Shown in pieces: positions 22,707-30,789 of a DNA stretch of 64,000 bases; position 1 is the stretch's first letter; each line of letters begins with the position of its first letter. The position numbers were made by a program, and so were the translations under genes. A model generated the notes under the pieces. The model was not told the origin of the DNA, did no database searches, and was given only the letters and a program-made list of their open reading frames with translations. This stretch comes from Haloarcula limicola. Lineage in GTDB: Archaea; Halobacteriota; Halobacteria; Halobacteriales; Haloarculaceae. The stretch covers positions 302,982 to 366,981 of the forward strand of contig NZ_WRXM01000002.1 in assembly GCF_010119205.1 (NCBI RefSeq). The letters are read 5' to 3'.

Positions 22707-23939
22707 TTACTCTTCTTCAGCGACCAGTTTCTCGGCCAGCATCGGGACGAACGTGCCGATGTCGGTGACCATCCCGACGGCCTGCGCCGAACCGCGGTCC
22801 AGCAGTTGCGTGACCGTCGCGGGGTTGATGTCGACGCAGACGACCCGCGTGGTCGAGGGGAGGCAGTTGCCGACGGCGACCGAGTGCAAGAGCGTCGAGA
22901 GCATCAGCACCATGTCGGCCTCGTGGGCCTGTTCGCGGATGGCGTTCTGGGCCTCGACGGCGTCGGTGATGGTGTCCGGGAGCGGGCCGTCGTCCCGGAT
23001 CGACCCCGCCAGCACGAACGGGCGGTCGTTCTCGACGCACTCGTACATGACGCCGGACTCGATGGTCCCCGACTCGACGGCCTCGGGGATGGAGCCCTCG
23101 CGGATGACTTCGCTGATGGTGTAGATGTGGTGTTTGTGGCCGTGGCGGGCGTGGTCGAGCGTCTCGGTGTCGACGCCGAGCGACGTGCCGTAGAGGTCGC
23201 GCTCGATGTCGTGGACGGCGAAGCCGTTGCCGGCCGAGAGCATGTCGACGTACCCCTCGCGGACCAATCGGGCGAGTTCCTCGCGCGCCCCCGAGTGGAT
23301 GAGCGCGGGGCCGCAGACGGCCAGTACCTTCCCGCCCTCCTTCTTCGTCTCCTCGATGGCGTTCGCTATCTTCTCGATGGTGGACTCGGAGGGGCGCTCA
23401 GAGGAGACGCCGCCCTGCATGAAGCCGAACGCGCCGCCGGAGTCTCGGGGGCGTTCGGGCGGTTCGACCTTGATGCCGGTGTCGCCGGTGACGATGCGGT
23501 CGCCCTCCTCGACGGCGTTGAGGACCTTGGTATACGCTCTCGGTTCCGCACCGTCTTCCACGACCACTGCACAGTCCATCTCGATGTTCTCCACGCCGAC
23601 CCACTCGCCGTCGTAGCGGACGTACGTCGGGTGGTTCGTCGTCGAGTAGAACCCGTGGGGGACGACCTGGTCGGCGGGCGCGGGTTCGAGCGTCGCGTCT
23701 TTTGGGTCGGCGGGGTTCGCGCCGTTCTGGTGCAGTTCGTGGATGATGGACTGGAGGTGTTCGGGGTCGTCGGCCTCGACGAGGAGCCGGGCGTAGGACT
23801 CGTCTTCCTTGTGGCGGCCGATGTCGAACTCCTCGACGGAGAACGACCCGCCCATGTCCATCACGATGCCGAAACAGGTCTGCATCATCCCGGAGTCGAT
23901 GATGTGGCCCGACAGCTCCACCTCACGAGAGACGGTCAT
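22707..23939 (-). CDS. TIGR00300 family protein (archaeal ornithine cyclodeaminase-like, LOR/SDH region)
   Basis: The 410-residue protein matches the LOR/SDH-type family TIGR00300. MTVSREVELSGHIIDSGMMQTCFGIVMDMGGSF leads a small N-terminal domain. A nucleotide-binding half follows with KVLAVCGPALIHSGAREELARLV and VLMLSTLLHSVAVGNCLPSTTRVVCVDINPATVTQLLDRGS. Archaeal members have been linked to ornithine cyclisation to proline; I treat that as the likely but unproven activity. The last residues (FVPMLAEKLVAEEE) sit in a 32-bp duplication whose other copy encodes a different ending, so the tail appears to have been replaced. Confidence 0.75.
   Translation of the reverse strand: MTVSREVELSGHIIDSGMMQTCFGIVMDMGGSFSVEEFDIGRHKEDESYARLLVEADDPEHLQSIIHELHQNGANPADPKDATLEPAPADQVVPHGFYSTTNHPTYVRYDGEWVGVENIEMDCAVVVEDGAEPRAYTKVLNAVEEGDRIVTGDTGIKVEPPERPRDSGGAFGFMQGGVSSERPSESTIEKIANAIEETKKEGGKVLAVCGPALIHSGAREELARLVREGYVDMLSAGNGFAVHDIERDLYGTSLGVDTETLDHARHGHKHHIYTISEVIREGSIPEAVESGTIESGVMYECVENDRPFVLAGSIRDDGPLPDTITDAVEAQNAIREQAHEADMVLMLSTLLHSVAVGNCLPSTTRVVCVDINPATVTQLLDRGSAQAVGMVTDIGTFVPMLAEKLVAEEE
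22721..22752. repeat. 32-bp direct repeat, right copy (within gene 3' end)
   Basis: Identical to 22478-22509. It encodes the last conserved residues (FVPMLAEKLV) of the TIGR00300 protein on the minus strand. The reading frame then continues AEEE to its stop, against ETAE in the other copy. Confidence 0.85.
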
Positions 23940-23999
23940 GGGCGGGAAATGGGGGCAATCGGGTAAGACGGTTTTGGGTCCGCGATATCCCTCGACGCG

Positions 24000-24386
24000 C
24001 TACGCCGCGTCGACTCGGCGCTCGACGGTCCACTGACAGTCGGCGTCGACCGCCCGCAGTCGGTCGTAGAACCGCCGCAGACCAGATGATTCGGTCGTGG
24101 GGAGGACGTGCAGGCGGACGGTCCCGTCGCGGACGGCCACGCGGAACACGTCGGCCGTCTCCTCGTCGCGGACCAGCCACAGCGGCATCGGGAGATCGTG
24201 AAAGTCGCCGTAGCGGTACGGCCCGTCGGCGAGGAGGTCACGCACCGTCGCGGCGAGTTCCGGCGTCGCTCGCTCCTCGCCGGGGACGAGTTCGAACTCC
24301 GTGCCGCCCTCGTACTCGACCCCCTCGTCGTAGGGGTAGCGGCGTTTCGGGTGGGCGGGAATCGAGAACGACGGCTCGGTCGTCAT
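24000..24386 (-). CDS. Protein of unknown function with mixed alpha/beta composition
   Basis: The 128-residue protein starts MTTEPSFSIPAHPKRRYPYDEG and includes GPYRYGDFHDLPMPLWLVRDEETADVFRVAVRDGTVRLHVLPTTESSGLRRFYDRL. The beta-rich middle (DVFRVAVRDGTVRLHVLP) resembles a small sheet domain but matches no family I recognise. The acidic bias supports a real gene. A Met six residues upstream (24401) is possible. It lies between the TIGR00300 gene and a methyltransferase on the same strand, separated by about 60 and 50 bp, so co-transcription is possible. Confidence 0.6.
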   Translation of the reverse strand: MTTEPSFSIPAHPKRRYPYDEGVEYEGGTEFELVPGEERATPELAATVRDLLADGPYRYGDFHDLPMPLWLVRDEETADVFRVAVRDGTVRLHVLPTTESSGLRRFYDRLRAVDADCQWTVERRVDAA

Positions 24387-24436
24387 GCGGCTTGGTGACA
24401 CGTTAGGTCCCCATCCCGTTTAAAGTCGCGGGCGGA

Positions 24437-25225
24437 CTATGCCGGTTCGGAACCTTCCGACAGCGTCAGCGCGAGGCTGTACATCCGGCCGACCGACTCC
24501 GACCCGATCGCCGCTTCGAGGTCGTCGGCCCGTTTCGCGAGCGGGCCGCCCAGTTCCGACGGGAGTCGTGCGGCGGCGTCGCGGGCCGCCGCGGCGTGCG
24601 CCGAGAGGTGGCTCGCCGTCCACGGCACCGGGTCGAGCAACGTCTCTTCGCGCTCGAAGGCCCAGCCGTGACCGGCGAACAGGCGGCGGAGGAACCGCGC
24701 CGGGTAGAAGGAGAGCGCCGGCCGGCCGTCGGCGAGTTCCGCGGCGGCGTTCTCGACGGCGAAGAGCTCTCGAACGGCGGCGGCGTCGGGGAGCGGCGCG
24801 TAGTCGTCGAGAACGAGGTGCGCGCCCGGCGACGCGACGCGGGTGAGTTCGGCCGCGACCGACTCCAGTTCCGCGGGCGCGAGGACGTTACAGAGGCCGT
24901 GAGCGGTGACGAGGTCCACGGAGTCCGTCTGAAGCGGCGTCTCTCGAAGGTCGGCCCGGACGACGACCAGCCGGTCGGCCGCCGCTCCGCACCGCTCGCG
25001 CACCGTTCTGGCGTGGGCCGCGTCGTCGGTGACGGCGTAGACGCGCTTCGCACCCGCCGCAAGCAGTCCCGCAGTAGTGTTGCCGACGCCGGCTCCGGCC
25101 TCCAGACAGACGCGGCCCGCGACCGGTCTGTCGGCCAGCGCCGCCTCGACAGTCCGCGGAACGCCCGCGCTACCGCTCCTATCGCCTCTGTCGTTCTCTC
25201 CGGTACCGCCGTTCCCGCTCGCCAC
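24437..25225 (-). CDS. Class I SAM-dependent methyltransferase
   Basis: The 262-residue protein has SAM motif I at CLEAGAGVGNTTAGLLAAGAKRVYAVTDD (residues about 40-66), an acidic second-strand end, motif II/III-like VVVRADLRETPLQTDSVDLVTAHGL, and VASPGAHLVLDDYAPL for the later strand. The C-terminal part is helical and alanine-rich. Substrate is not apparent; small-molecule methylation is the default for this layout. It ends 4 bp from the next minus-strand gene, an aldo/keto reductase, so the two form an operon. Confidence 0.8.
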   Translation of the reverse strand: MASGNGGTGENDRGDRSGSAGVPRTVEAALADRPVAGRVCLEAGAGVGNTTAGLLAAGAKRVYAVTDDAAHARTVRERCGAAADRLVVVRADLRETPLQTDSVDLVTAHGLCNVLAPAELESVAAELTRVASPGAHLVLDDYAPLPDAAAVRELFAVENAAAELADGRPALSFYPARFLRRLFAGHGWAFEREETLLDPVPWTASHLSAHAAAARDAAARLPSELGGPLAKRADDLEAAIGSESVGRMYSLALTLSEGSEPA

Positions 25226-25228
25226 GGT

Positions 25229-26110
25229 TCAGTGGTGGAGCTGTTCGGGCACCGGGCTGTCGTCGTGCCGCGCTTCCTCGACGAGCGAGCGCTGTGCGGC
25301 CTCGTCCATCCCGTCGTAGCGCGAGGCGGCGTCCATGACCATCGTCACGAGCTTCGGGTCGCCCGGCGAGACGACCGTCGTCAATCCCTGTTCGGCCGCG
25401 AAATCGAAGCGGTCGCGGACGGTCTCGGGCGTGTCGACCGGTTCGTACCAGTTCGCGTACGGCCGGTCCGCTTCCGGCAGTTCGTCGGTCGGCGGCCACG
25501 ACCCCTTCGCGAAGGCCTTGATGCCGAGCGTGCCGACGTCCTCCTCCTCGGCCCGCTCCAGGACGGCTTCGTAGTCGTGTTCGCTGTCGTCTTTCGCGAC
25601 GACGACCGGGTTCAGCGGGAACATCACGGTTTCGAGGTCGTCGATGCGGTCGATGGCCGAGAGAATGAGGTCGGGGTCGCCGTGGCTCGTCAGCCCGAGG
25701 TGGTCTATCTTCCCGTCGTCCATCGCGTCCCGAACCGCCGCTAACGCTCCGTCGCCGGTGATCTCCTCCAGTTCGGACTCGTACTCCAGCCCGTGAATCT
25801 GGTAGAGGTCGATCGTGTCGATTCCCAGTCTGTCGAGCGAGCGGTCGATCTTGTCGGCCGCGCCGTCGTAGTCCCGCTCCTGGGTCTTACAGCCGAGGAA
25901 GATTTCGCCCCGATGCTGACGGAGCTTCGGGCCGAGTTTGAGTTCGGCGTCGCCGTAGGTCGGCGCGACGTCGAAGTGGTTGACCCCGTGGTCGAGGACG
26001 TGTTCGACCATCTGGTTCGCGCCCTCCTGTTCGAGCCAGTTGAGCGCGATCGTCCCGAACGTCGCCACCGTGCTGTCGTGGCCTGTCGTGCCGAGCGGTC
26101 GAGTCTCCAT
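25229..26110 (-). CDS. Aldo/keto reductase
   Basis: This 293-residue AKR opens METRPLGTTGHDSTVATFGTIALNW. The catalytic segment is HFDVAPTYGDAELKLG (Asp and Tyr), then GCKTQERDYDGAADKIDRSLDRLG (Lys) and DLYQIHGLE (His). The end is variable and helical. AKRs reduce aldehydes or ketones with NAD(P)H. Start 26110 is preferred because upstream codons are basic and non-conserved. It is the first gene of the pair with the methyltransferase and is divergent from the YedK-like gene over 82 bp. Confidence 0.88.
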   Translation of the reverse strand: METRPLGTTGHDSTVATFGTIALNWLEQEGANQMVEHVLDHGVNHFDVAPTYGDAELKLGPKLRQHRGEIFLGCKTQERDYDGAADKIDRSLDRLGIDTIDLYQIHGLEYESELEEITGDGALAAVRDAMDDGKIDHLGLTSHGDPDLILSAIDRIDDLETVMFPLNPVVVAKDDSEHDYEAVLERAEEEDVGTLGIKAFAKGSWPPTDELPEADRPYANWYEPVDTPETVRDRFDFAAEQGLTTVVSPGDPKLVTMVMDAASRYDGMDEAAQRSLVEEARHDDSPVPEQLHH

Positions 26111-26192
26111 ATCCGGGGGTCGGGCCGGACGCGCAAAACTGTTAGGCGACCCGCGGCGAGGACTTTTCCTCGTCGCCACCCTCCCTTCGGGT

Positions 26193-26948
26193 ATGTGTGG
26201 CCGCTATAGCCTGTTCGCGCCGCCCGCGGAGATCGAGGAGCGCTTCGACGCCGCCTTCGACTTCGAGTTCCAGCCGCGCTACAACGCCGCGCCGAGTCAG
26301 TCGCTGCCAGTCATCGCAAGCGAGGAACCCGACACCATCCAGCGGATGGAGTGGGGCCTCGTCCCGACGTGGGCCGAGAACCGCTCGGACCACGCCTACA
26401 TCAACGCCCGCGCCGAGACGCTCGCCGAGAAGCGGTCGTTCGCCGACGCCTACGAATCCCGGAGATGTCTGGTGCCCGCGGACGGGTTCTACGAGTGGCA
26501 GGAGAGCGCGGAACGGAGTTCCGCGGATAGTCGAGCGGCGAAGCCGCGAGACAGTGACGGCGGCAAACAGCCCTACCGCGTCTGTCTGCCCGAAGACGAC
26601 CTGTTCGCCATGGCCGGCCTCTACGAGCGGTGGAAACCGCCGCAGCGGCAGTCGGGACTGGGCGAGTACGGGGCGAATACGGCGGACGACGAGGGCGGCG
26701 AAGACGACGTCGTGGAGACGTTCACCATCGTGACGACCGACCCGAACGACGCGGTGCGGGACCTCCATCACCGGATGGCCGTCGTGCTCGCGCCCGACGA
26801 GGAAGAGACGTGGCTCTCGGGCGAGACGAACGAGGTGGCTGATCTACTCGACCCGTACGACGGCCCGATGCGGACCTACCCCGTCTCGACGGCGGTCAAC
26901 AGCCCGAGCAACGACTCGCCTGAAATCGTCGACGAAGTGCAGGTGTAG
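26193..26948 (+). CDS. SOS response-associated peptidase-like protein (YedK/HMCES family) with in-frame palindromic insert
   Basis: The 251-residue protein starts MCGRYSLFAPP; Cys2 becomes the N-terminal nucleophile that crosslinks to abasic sites in single-stranded DNA. Other conserved residues are Asn31 (RYNAAPSQ), the NARAET segment at 71-76, Glu101 (GFYEWQ) and His192 (LHHRMAVVL). The family shields abasic sites at replication forks. Between GFYEWQES and GGKQPY, residues about 105-121 (AERSSADSRAAKPRD) are extra. Their DNA is a pair of hairpins (26507-26525 and 26535-26547), so a palindromic repeat has entered the gene without breaking the frame. An acidic loop at 150-175 is also longer than usual. 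Confidence 0.88.
   Translation: MCGRYSLFAPPAEIEERFDAAFDFEFQPRYNAAPSQSLPVIASEEPDTIQRMEWGLVPTWAENRSDHAYINARAETLAEKRSFADAYESRRCLVPADGFYEWQESAERSSADSRAAKPRDSDGGKQPYRVCLPEDDLFAMAGLYERWKPPQRQSGLGEYGANTADDEGGEDDVVETFTIVTTDPNDAVRDLHHRMAVVLAPDEEETWLSGETNEVADLLDPYDGPMRTYPVSTAVNSPSNDSPEIVDEVQV
26507..26547. repeat. Hairpin pair inserted in frame within the YedK-like gene
   Basis: CGCGGAAC-GGA-GTTCCGCG (26507-26525) and GCGGC-GAA-GCCGC (26535-26547) are perfect stems of 8 and 5 bp with three-base purine loops, separated by 9 bases. Together they encode the extra segment of the YedK-like protein. In spacing and loop size they match the TTC-loop hairpin pair at 22578-22627. Confidence 0.6.
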
Positions 26949-26986
26949 CGTCGCTCGCAGCGTGCGCTTCCGCGTATAAGCCCGGC

Positions 26987-27403
26987 TTAGCGGACGAACT
27001 CGTGCGGGTCGGTGTCCTCCGTGAGCACGCGGGAGTCACCGTCACCGCTCTCGAAGGCCTCGCCGGCCAGCAGTAAGTAGAGCGAACTACCGACCGACAG
27101 GAGGACACCGGCGAGCGGAACGGCGAGCTCGCTCCCAGAGAGCAACGGGAGTACCTGCACGATGGCGATTCCGGCAAAGCAGACGATCCCGAGCCATCTG
27201 CCCCGCGACTTCCGGTAGCCGATGCCGACGCCCGCGGGAACGAGCAACAGGCCGAGGACGAGTTGACTGCCCCCGAGGACGAGCGCGCCGACGCCGAGAG
27301 CGGAGAGGAGCGCGATGACGCCGGAGGCCGCGTGGACCATGCCGAGCACGCAGGCGAGGACGGCGAGCAGAGATAGCGCTCGCGCGTCGCTGTTCGATGC
27401 CAT
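26987..27403 (-). CDS. Small four-helix membrane protein, function unknown
   Basis: The 138-residue protein has four hydrophobic helices: LSLLAVLACVLGMVHAASGVIALL, LVLGGSQLVLGLLLVPAGVGIGY, LGIVCFAGIAIVQVLPLL and LAVPLAGVLLSVGSSLYLLLAG. A short basic loop YRKSRGRW follows helix 2, and the tail is acidic (LTEDTDPHEFVR). No transporter motif is visible. It converges with the YedK-like gene, and a gap of 56 bp separates it from the aIF2-beta gene on the same strand. Confidence 0.65.
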   Translation of the reverse strand: MASNSDARALSLLAVLACVLGMVHAASGVIALLSALGVGALVLGGSQLVLGLLLVPAGVGIGYRKSRGRWLGIVCFAGIAIVQVLPLLSGSELAVPLAGVLLSVGSSLYLLLAGEAFESGDGDSRVLTEDTDPHEFVR

Positions 27404-27459
27404 GTCGGGGAGTAGACGTGACAGAATAAACAGCTATCGGGCGCGACGAACGACTGGGT

Positions 27460-28071
27460 TCAGGCGACGCGGCCGAACGCCAGCGTCCCGCTGATGCTGT
27501 CGATGTAGGCCTCGACGACCTGTCCCTCGCGCGCGCCGGAGACGAAGATCGTGTATTTGCCCTTCTCGGCGACGCCGTCGCCCTCGCGGCCGGTGCCGGT
27601 GATCTTGACCTCGTAGGTCTCGCCCTCTTCGAGCGTGGGCGTCTGCTGCTGGGTGGTGTTCGTCGCGCCCTTCTGGACGGGGCGGAAGGCACCGCAGGCC
27701 TGACAGCGGAGCATGTCGACGCCGTCCTCGGTCTTGAGGACGGTGTCGGGCAGGCCACACTCCGAGCAGGTGACGTACTCGGCGACGTAGGCGTCGATGG
27801 CCGCCTGGAAGTCGCCTTCGTCGAAGGAGCCGTTGTATCGGGCCTGGCCGCCGTCGAACTGGCCGTTGGTCCCGAACTCGCGCTGGATGGCGCGGTGGAG
27901 ATGCTGGGCGTCCCGCGAGAGCGCGTCGGAGATCGAACTGAGGTTCGTCAGCCGGGTGAAGGCCCCGTCGGTCTGCCACTCGGGGTCCGGGATCGAGAGG
28001 CGGTCGCCGGCCTCTCTGGGCTGGTCTGGCAGCACGTCGTACGCGCGGTCGAGCGCCGCTTCGTAGTTCAT
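27460..28071 (-). CDS. Translation initiation factor aIF2 subunit beta fused to a TRAM domain
   Basis: The 203-residue protein has the aIF2-beta core: an alpha/beta domain with LSSISDALSRDAQHLHRAIQREFGTNGQFD, then a zinc ribbon with Cys102/Cys105 (TCSECGLPDT) and Cys123/Cys126 (RCQACGAFRP). After a Gln/Thr linker (about 139-146) comes a TRAM domain at 147-203 (GETYEVKITGTGREGDGVAEKG...AFGRVA), an RNA-binding beta-barrel. aIF2 delivers initiator Met-tRNA to the small subunit; the beta subunit aids this. The TRAM extension would add RNA affinity. I recall it as a haloarchaeal feature. Confidence 0.92.
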   Translation of the reverse strand: MNYEAALDRAYDVLPDQPREAGDRLSIPDPEWQTDGAFTRLTNLSSISDALSRDAQHLHRAIQREFGTNGQFDGGQARYNGSFDEGDFQAAIDAYVAEYVTCSECGLPDTVLKTEDGVDMLRCQACGAFRPVQKGATNTTQQQTPTLEEGETYEVKITGTGREGDGVAEKGKYTIFVSGAREGQVVEAYIDSISGTLAFGRVA

Positions 28072-28266
28072 ACGTGATACAGACGATTCCGACGTATATG
28101 CGTTCTGTGATAGCCGCTATCAGCGTACCGGCTCGACAGTCCGTTCGACACATATAGTGGCCGAGCGACCGGTAAGCTCGGCTTCGCTGGCGATACGGTC
28201 GCCGTACCGAAATCCGACGACGCTATGCTGGTCATAACAAACCCCGGCTCATCGGTTGCCCCACTC

Positions 28267-29577
28267 ATGGCTAGTGACCCACCACTGAATCAGTCGCGTA
28301 GAGCGTTCCTGAAGACGACTGGACTCGCCGTCGGCGGACTCGGTGCCGCCGGTACCGCGAGCGCACACGACGATGATGACGACCGCTACGTCATCAAGCA
28401 GGACAGCCGGTGTTTCCGAATCAAGCCGCTGAAGGGCCACAAGCGGGTCGAGGATTTCTACAAATGGGGGAAATCGAAGCGGTACTTCAGTTCTACCGGA
28501 ACGAAATCTCTGCAGCGAAAGGATACGAGCATCCTATTCCTCTACGACGGGCCGAAGGGACTCAGCCTCGTTATCGTCCACGGCGCGCTCAAAGACGGGA
28601 GCGACGGCGGCGCGGTCTCGTTCAAGATTAAGGATATCCCACGGAAGGCAAAGTGGGTCGTCAAGGACGATTACTACGACAAAGACAGCAACTACGACCG
28701 CTGGGACATCGAGAAGCGCTCGGCGGAGATCGACTGGACGTGGAAAGAGGAGCGGACCGACGGCGGCGCGCTCCGCGGCCTCGACGTCGACGACCTCAAC
28801 CTGACCATCTATCCGAAGTTCAACGAGGAGGCGAAGCTGTACGGGAAGCACTACGACGGCCACATCGACCGCTGGGAAGTGCTCTCCGGCGACCGGAAAG
28901 ACCCGGACCGCTACAGACTGAAGCGCGACGAGAAGGTCCGTCTCAAGCGCGGGCGGTGTGATGACGACGATCATCATCACGACGACGATGACGACTGGGA
29001 GGACCACGACAGGGACCGGGACCACCACGACGACGACAAGGATTGGGACGACCACGATAAAGAGAGGGACCGGGACAAAGATCACGACCACGACAGAGAC
29101 GACGACGACGACAAGGATTGGGACGACGACCACGATAAGGACCACCACGACGACGACAAGGACTGGGACGACGACCACGACAAGGACCACCACGACGACG
29201 ACAAGGATTGGGACGACGACCACGACAAGGACCGAGATCACCACGACCGAGATAGAGATCACGACGATCGGAGCCGTCACGATGACGACGACTATCGGGA
29301 CAAAGACGACGAGCGAGACAGAGACCGCGATAAAGACCGCCACGACGATGACGACCATCGAGACAGGGACGGTCACGACCGGGATCGGAACCGAGACCAT
29401 CACGACGACGAGGACGACGAGGACGACGAGGACGACCACCGCGACCGGGACGAGAACAACGGCCGAAAGCGAGGCAAGAAGCGCGGGAAGGAGAGGAGCG
29501 AGAAAGAAGACAAGAAGGACAAGCGCGGACCGCCGGAGCACTCGAGCGCCCCGGACGGCGCGGGACCGCCGAACTGA
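28267..29577 (+). CDS. Tat-exported protein with long Asp/His/Lys/Arg repeat tail
   Basis: The 436-residue protein starts with a twin-arginine signal (SRRAFLKTTGLAVGGLGAAGTASAH), so it is exported folded; cleavage after ASA is likely. Residues about 45-225 form an unrecognised domain with many Tyr, Trp and Lys (GPKGLSLVIVHGALKDGSDGG; SNYDRWDIEKRSAEIDWTWKEE). From about residue 231 nearly every residue is Asp, His, Lys or Arg, including a 15-residue unit (KDWDDDHDKDHHDDD) repeated at 29113-29232. The last 40 residues are Lys/Arg/Glu. Such a tail could bind divalent metals or hold water at the cell surface. An ATG 14 codons upstream is possible but would put a non-signal segment before the RR. 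Confidence 0.75.
   Translation: MASDPPLNQSRRAFLKTTGLAVGGLGAAGTASAHDDDDDRYVIKQDSRCFRIKPLKGHKRVEDFYKWGKSKRYFSSTGTKSLQRKDTSILFLYDGPKGLSLVIVHGALKDGSDGGAVSFKIKDIPRKAKWVVKDDYYDKDSNYDRWDIEKRSAEIDWTWKEERTDGGALRGLDVDDLNLTIYPKFNEEAKLYGKHYDGHIDRWEVLSGDRKDPDRYRLKRDEKVRLKRGRCDDDDHHHDDDDDWEDHDRDRDHHDDDKDWDDHDKERDRDKDHDHDRDDDDDKDWDDDHDKDHHDDDKDWDDDHDKDHHDDDKDWDDDHDKDRDHHDRDRDHDDRSRHDDDDYRDKDDERDRDRDKDRHDDDDHRDRDGHDRDRNRDHHDDEDDEDDEDDHRDRDENNGRKRGKKRGKERSEKEDKKDKRGPPEHSSAPDGAGPPN
29113..29232 (+). repeat. 45-bp in-frame tandem repeat, 2.7 copies
   Basis: Units start at 29113, 29158 and 29203 and encode KDWDDDHDKDHHDDD with only silent-type changes (GAT/GAC, GATAAG/GACAAG). A looser earlier copy begins near 29023. 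The near identity at DNA level points to recent unit duplication by slippage or unequal crossing over. Confidence 0.8.
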
Positions 29578-29601
29578 ACGGACGACTCCCACCGTCGCCG
29601 C

Positions 29602-30723
29602 TTAACACTCGCCGAGCGGGATTCTGAGCCCGGCGTCGCGGCGCTCGAACGTCGTCTCGAACGGGGCCGACAGCGTGCGCATGCGGTCGCGGAGCCACCG
29701 AGCGGCCGTCCCTCCCGCGGGGGTGACGCGTTCGCGTTCGATTTCCACCGGAACGAGGTCCAGTGCGGTCAGCGTCCCATTCGAAACCGCGAGTTCGAAG
29801 AGAAAGCTCCAGTTATTATGTAGTCCGTCCTTGACCACGTAGTCGTCGACGAAGTCGCCCGCGTCGTAGATGATCGGACGCCCCCGGTAGGTCTCGACGC
29901 CCTGAATCACGTGGGCGCTGTGACCGTGGACCACGTCGGCCCCGCGGTCGATCAGCCAGCGGGCGAACGAGCGCTGTGTCTCGGACGGTTCGACTTCCCA
30001 GTTCGGTCCCCAGTGGAGCGAGACCACGAGGAGGTCAGGGTCCCGCTCGCGGGCGCGCACTACCGCGTCGCCGACCCAATTTCTAGTCAGTCTGTCGGCG
30101 GATTTCAGCGGCGCGTAAGCGGACCCGGCGGCGTCCCCGCGGGCGGCGTAACTCGGCGACTGGTCGGTCGCGGCGACGACGGCCACGTCCAAGTCATCGA
30201 CGGCGAATACGGCCGGTTCGAACGCGGACTCCCTATCGCGTCCCGCGCCGGCGGTCGGGATACCGGCGGCGTCGAGGTGGGCGAGCGTATCGGTGAGCGC
30301 CGTCGGCCCGTAGTCGAGAACGTGGTTGTTCGCCGAACTCGCGAACGCCGTCCCGGCGCGTTCGAGGGCGGGAATCGCCCAGTCGGGGTGAGCTTGGAAG
30401 TAGTACTCTCGGCCGGGGCGGCGCTCTCCGCGGGCGGAGACGCAACACTCCAGGTTCAAGAGCAGGCCGTCCAGCGCGTCGATCCGGTCGAGCATCCCGT
30501 CCCAGACGCCGGCGGGTTCGTCGCGCCAGCGGTCGTTAACGTTCCGGCCCAGCATCACGTCGCCGACGAAGCCCAGCCTCACGGTCTCGTTGGTCGAGAC
30601 GGGGGCCGGACACGTCGATTCGACCTCGCTGACGCGGCCCAGACAGCCGCCGAACGCGGCGAGCGACGAGGCGAGGACGGTTCTGCGGGTCGTCACGGTG
30701 TCGGTCGAAACAACGGCGGGCAA
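29602..30723 (-). CDS. CapA-like metallophosphatase-fold lipoprotein
   Basis: This 373-residue protein has a Tat-type lipoprotein signal (TTRRTVLASSLAAFGGCLG), so it is probably exported folded and lipid-anchored at Cys. The body is the CapA/PgsA calcineurin-like fold: RLGFVGDVMLGRNVN, LLNLECCVS, SSANNHVLDYGPTALTDTL, VVSLHWGPNWEVEPSETQ and VVHGHSAHVIQGVETYRGRPIIYDAGDFVDDY supply the Asp, Asn and His metal positions. CapA proteins act in poly-gamma-glutamate production or transport in some prokaryotes. No other cap/pgs genes are adjacent, so a general surface hydrolase role is possible. The first ten residues may not be translated (start could be at TVTTRR). Confidence 0.82.
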   Translation of the reverse strand: MPAVVSTDTVTTRRTVLASSLAAFGGCLGRVSEVESTCPAPVSTNETVRLGFVGDVMLGRNVNDRWRDEPAGVWDGMLDRIDALDGLLLNLECCVSARGERRPGREYYFQAHPDWAIPALERAGTAFASSANNHVLDYGPTALTDTLAHLDAAGIPTAGAGRDRESAFEPAVFAVDDLDVAVVAATDQSPSYAARGDAAGSAYAPLKSADRLTRNWVGDAVVRARERDPDLLVVSLHWGPNWEVEPSETQRSFARWLIDRGADVVHGHSAHVIQGVETYRGRPIIYDAGDFVDDYVVKDGLHNNWSFLFELAVSNGTLTALDLVPVEIERERVTPAGGTAARWLRDRMRTLSAPFETTFERRDAGLRIPLGEC

Positions 30724-30789
30724 CGCCTTGAACCTCGTCCTGTCTGCGAGACCGGTGCTTTAGGTGATGACGCCGCGAAGGGACGCGCG

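Noticed and set aside
28534-29592. Long minus-strand frame opposite the D/H-repeat protein, appearing as a hydrophobic protein rich in valine
   Set aside because: GAC/GAT repeats read antisense give GTC/ATC, producing an artificial poly-valine/isoleucine membrane-like protein. The sense frame has a proper Tat signal.
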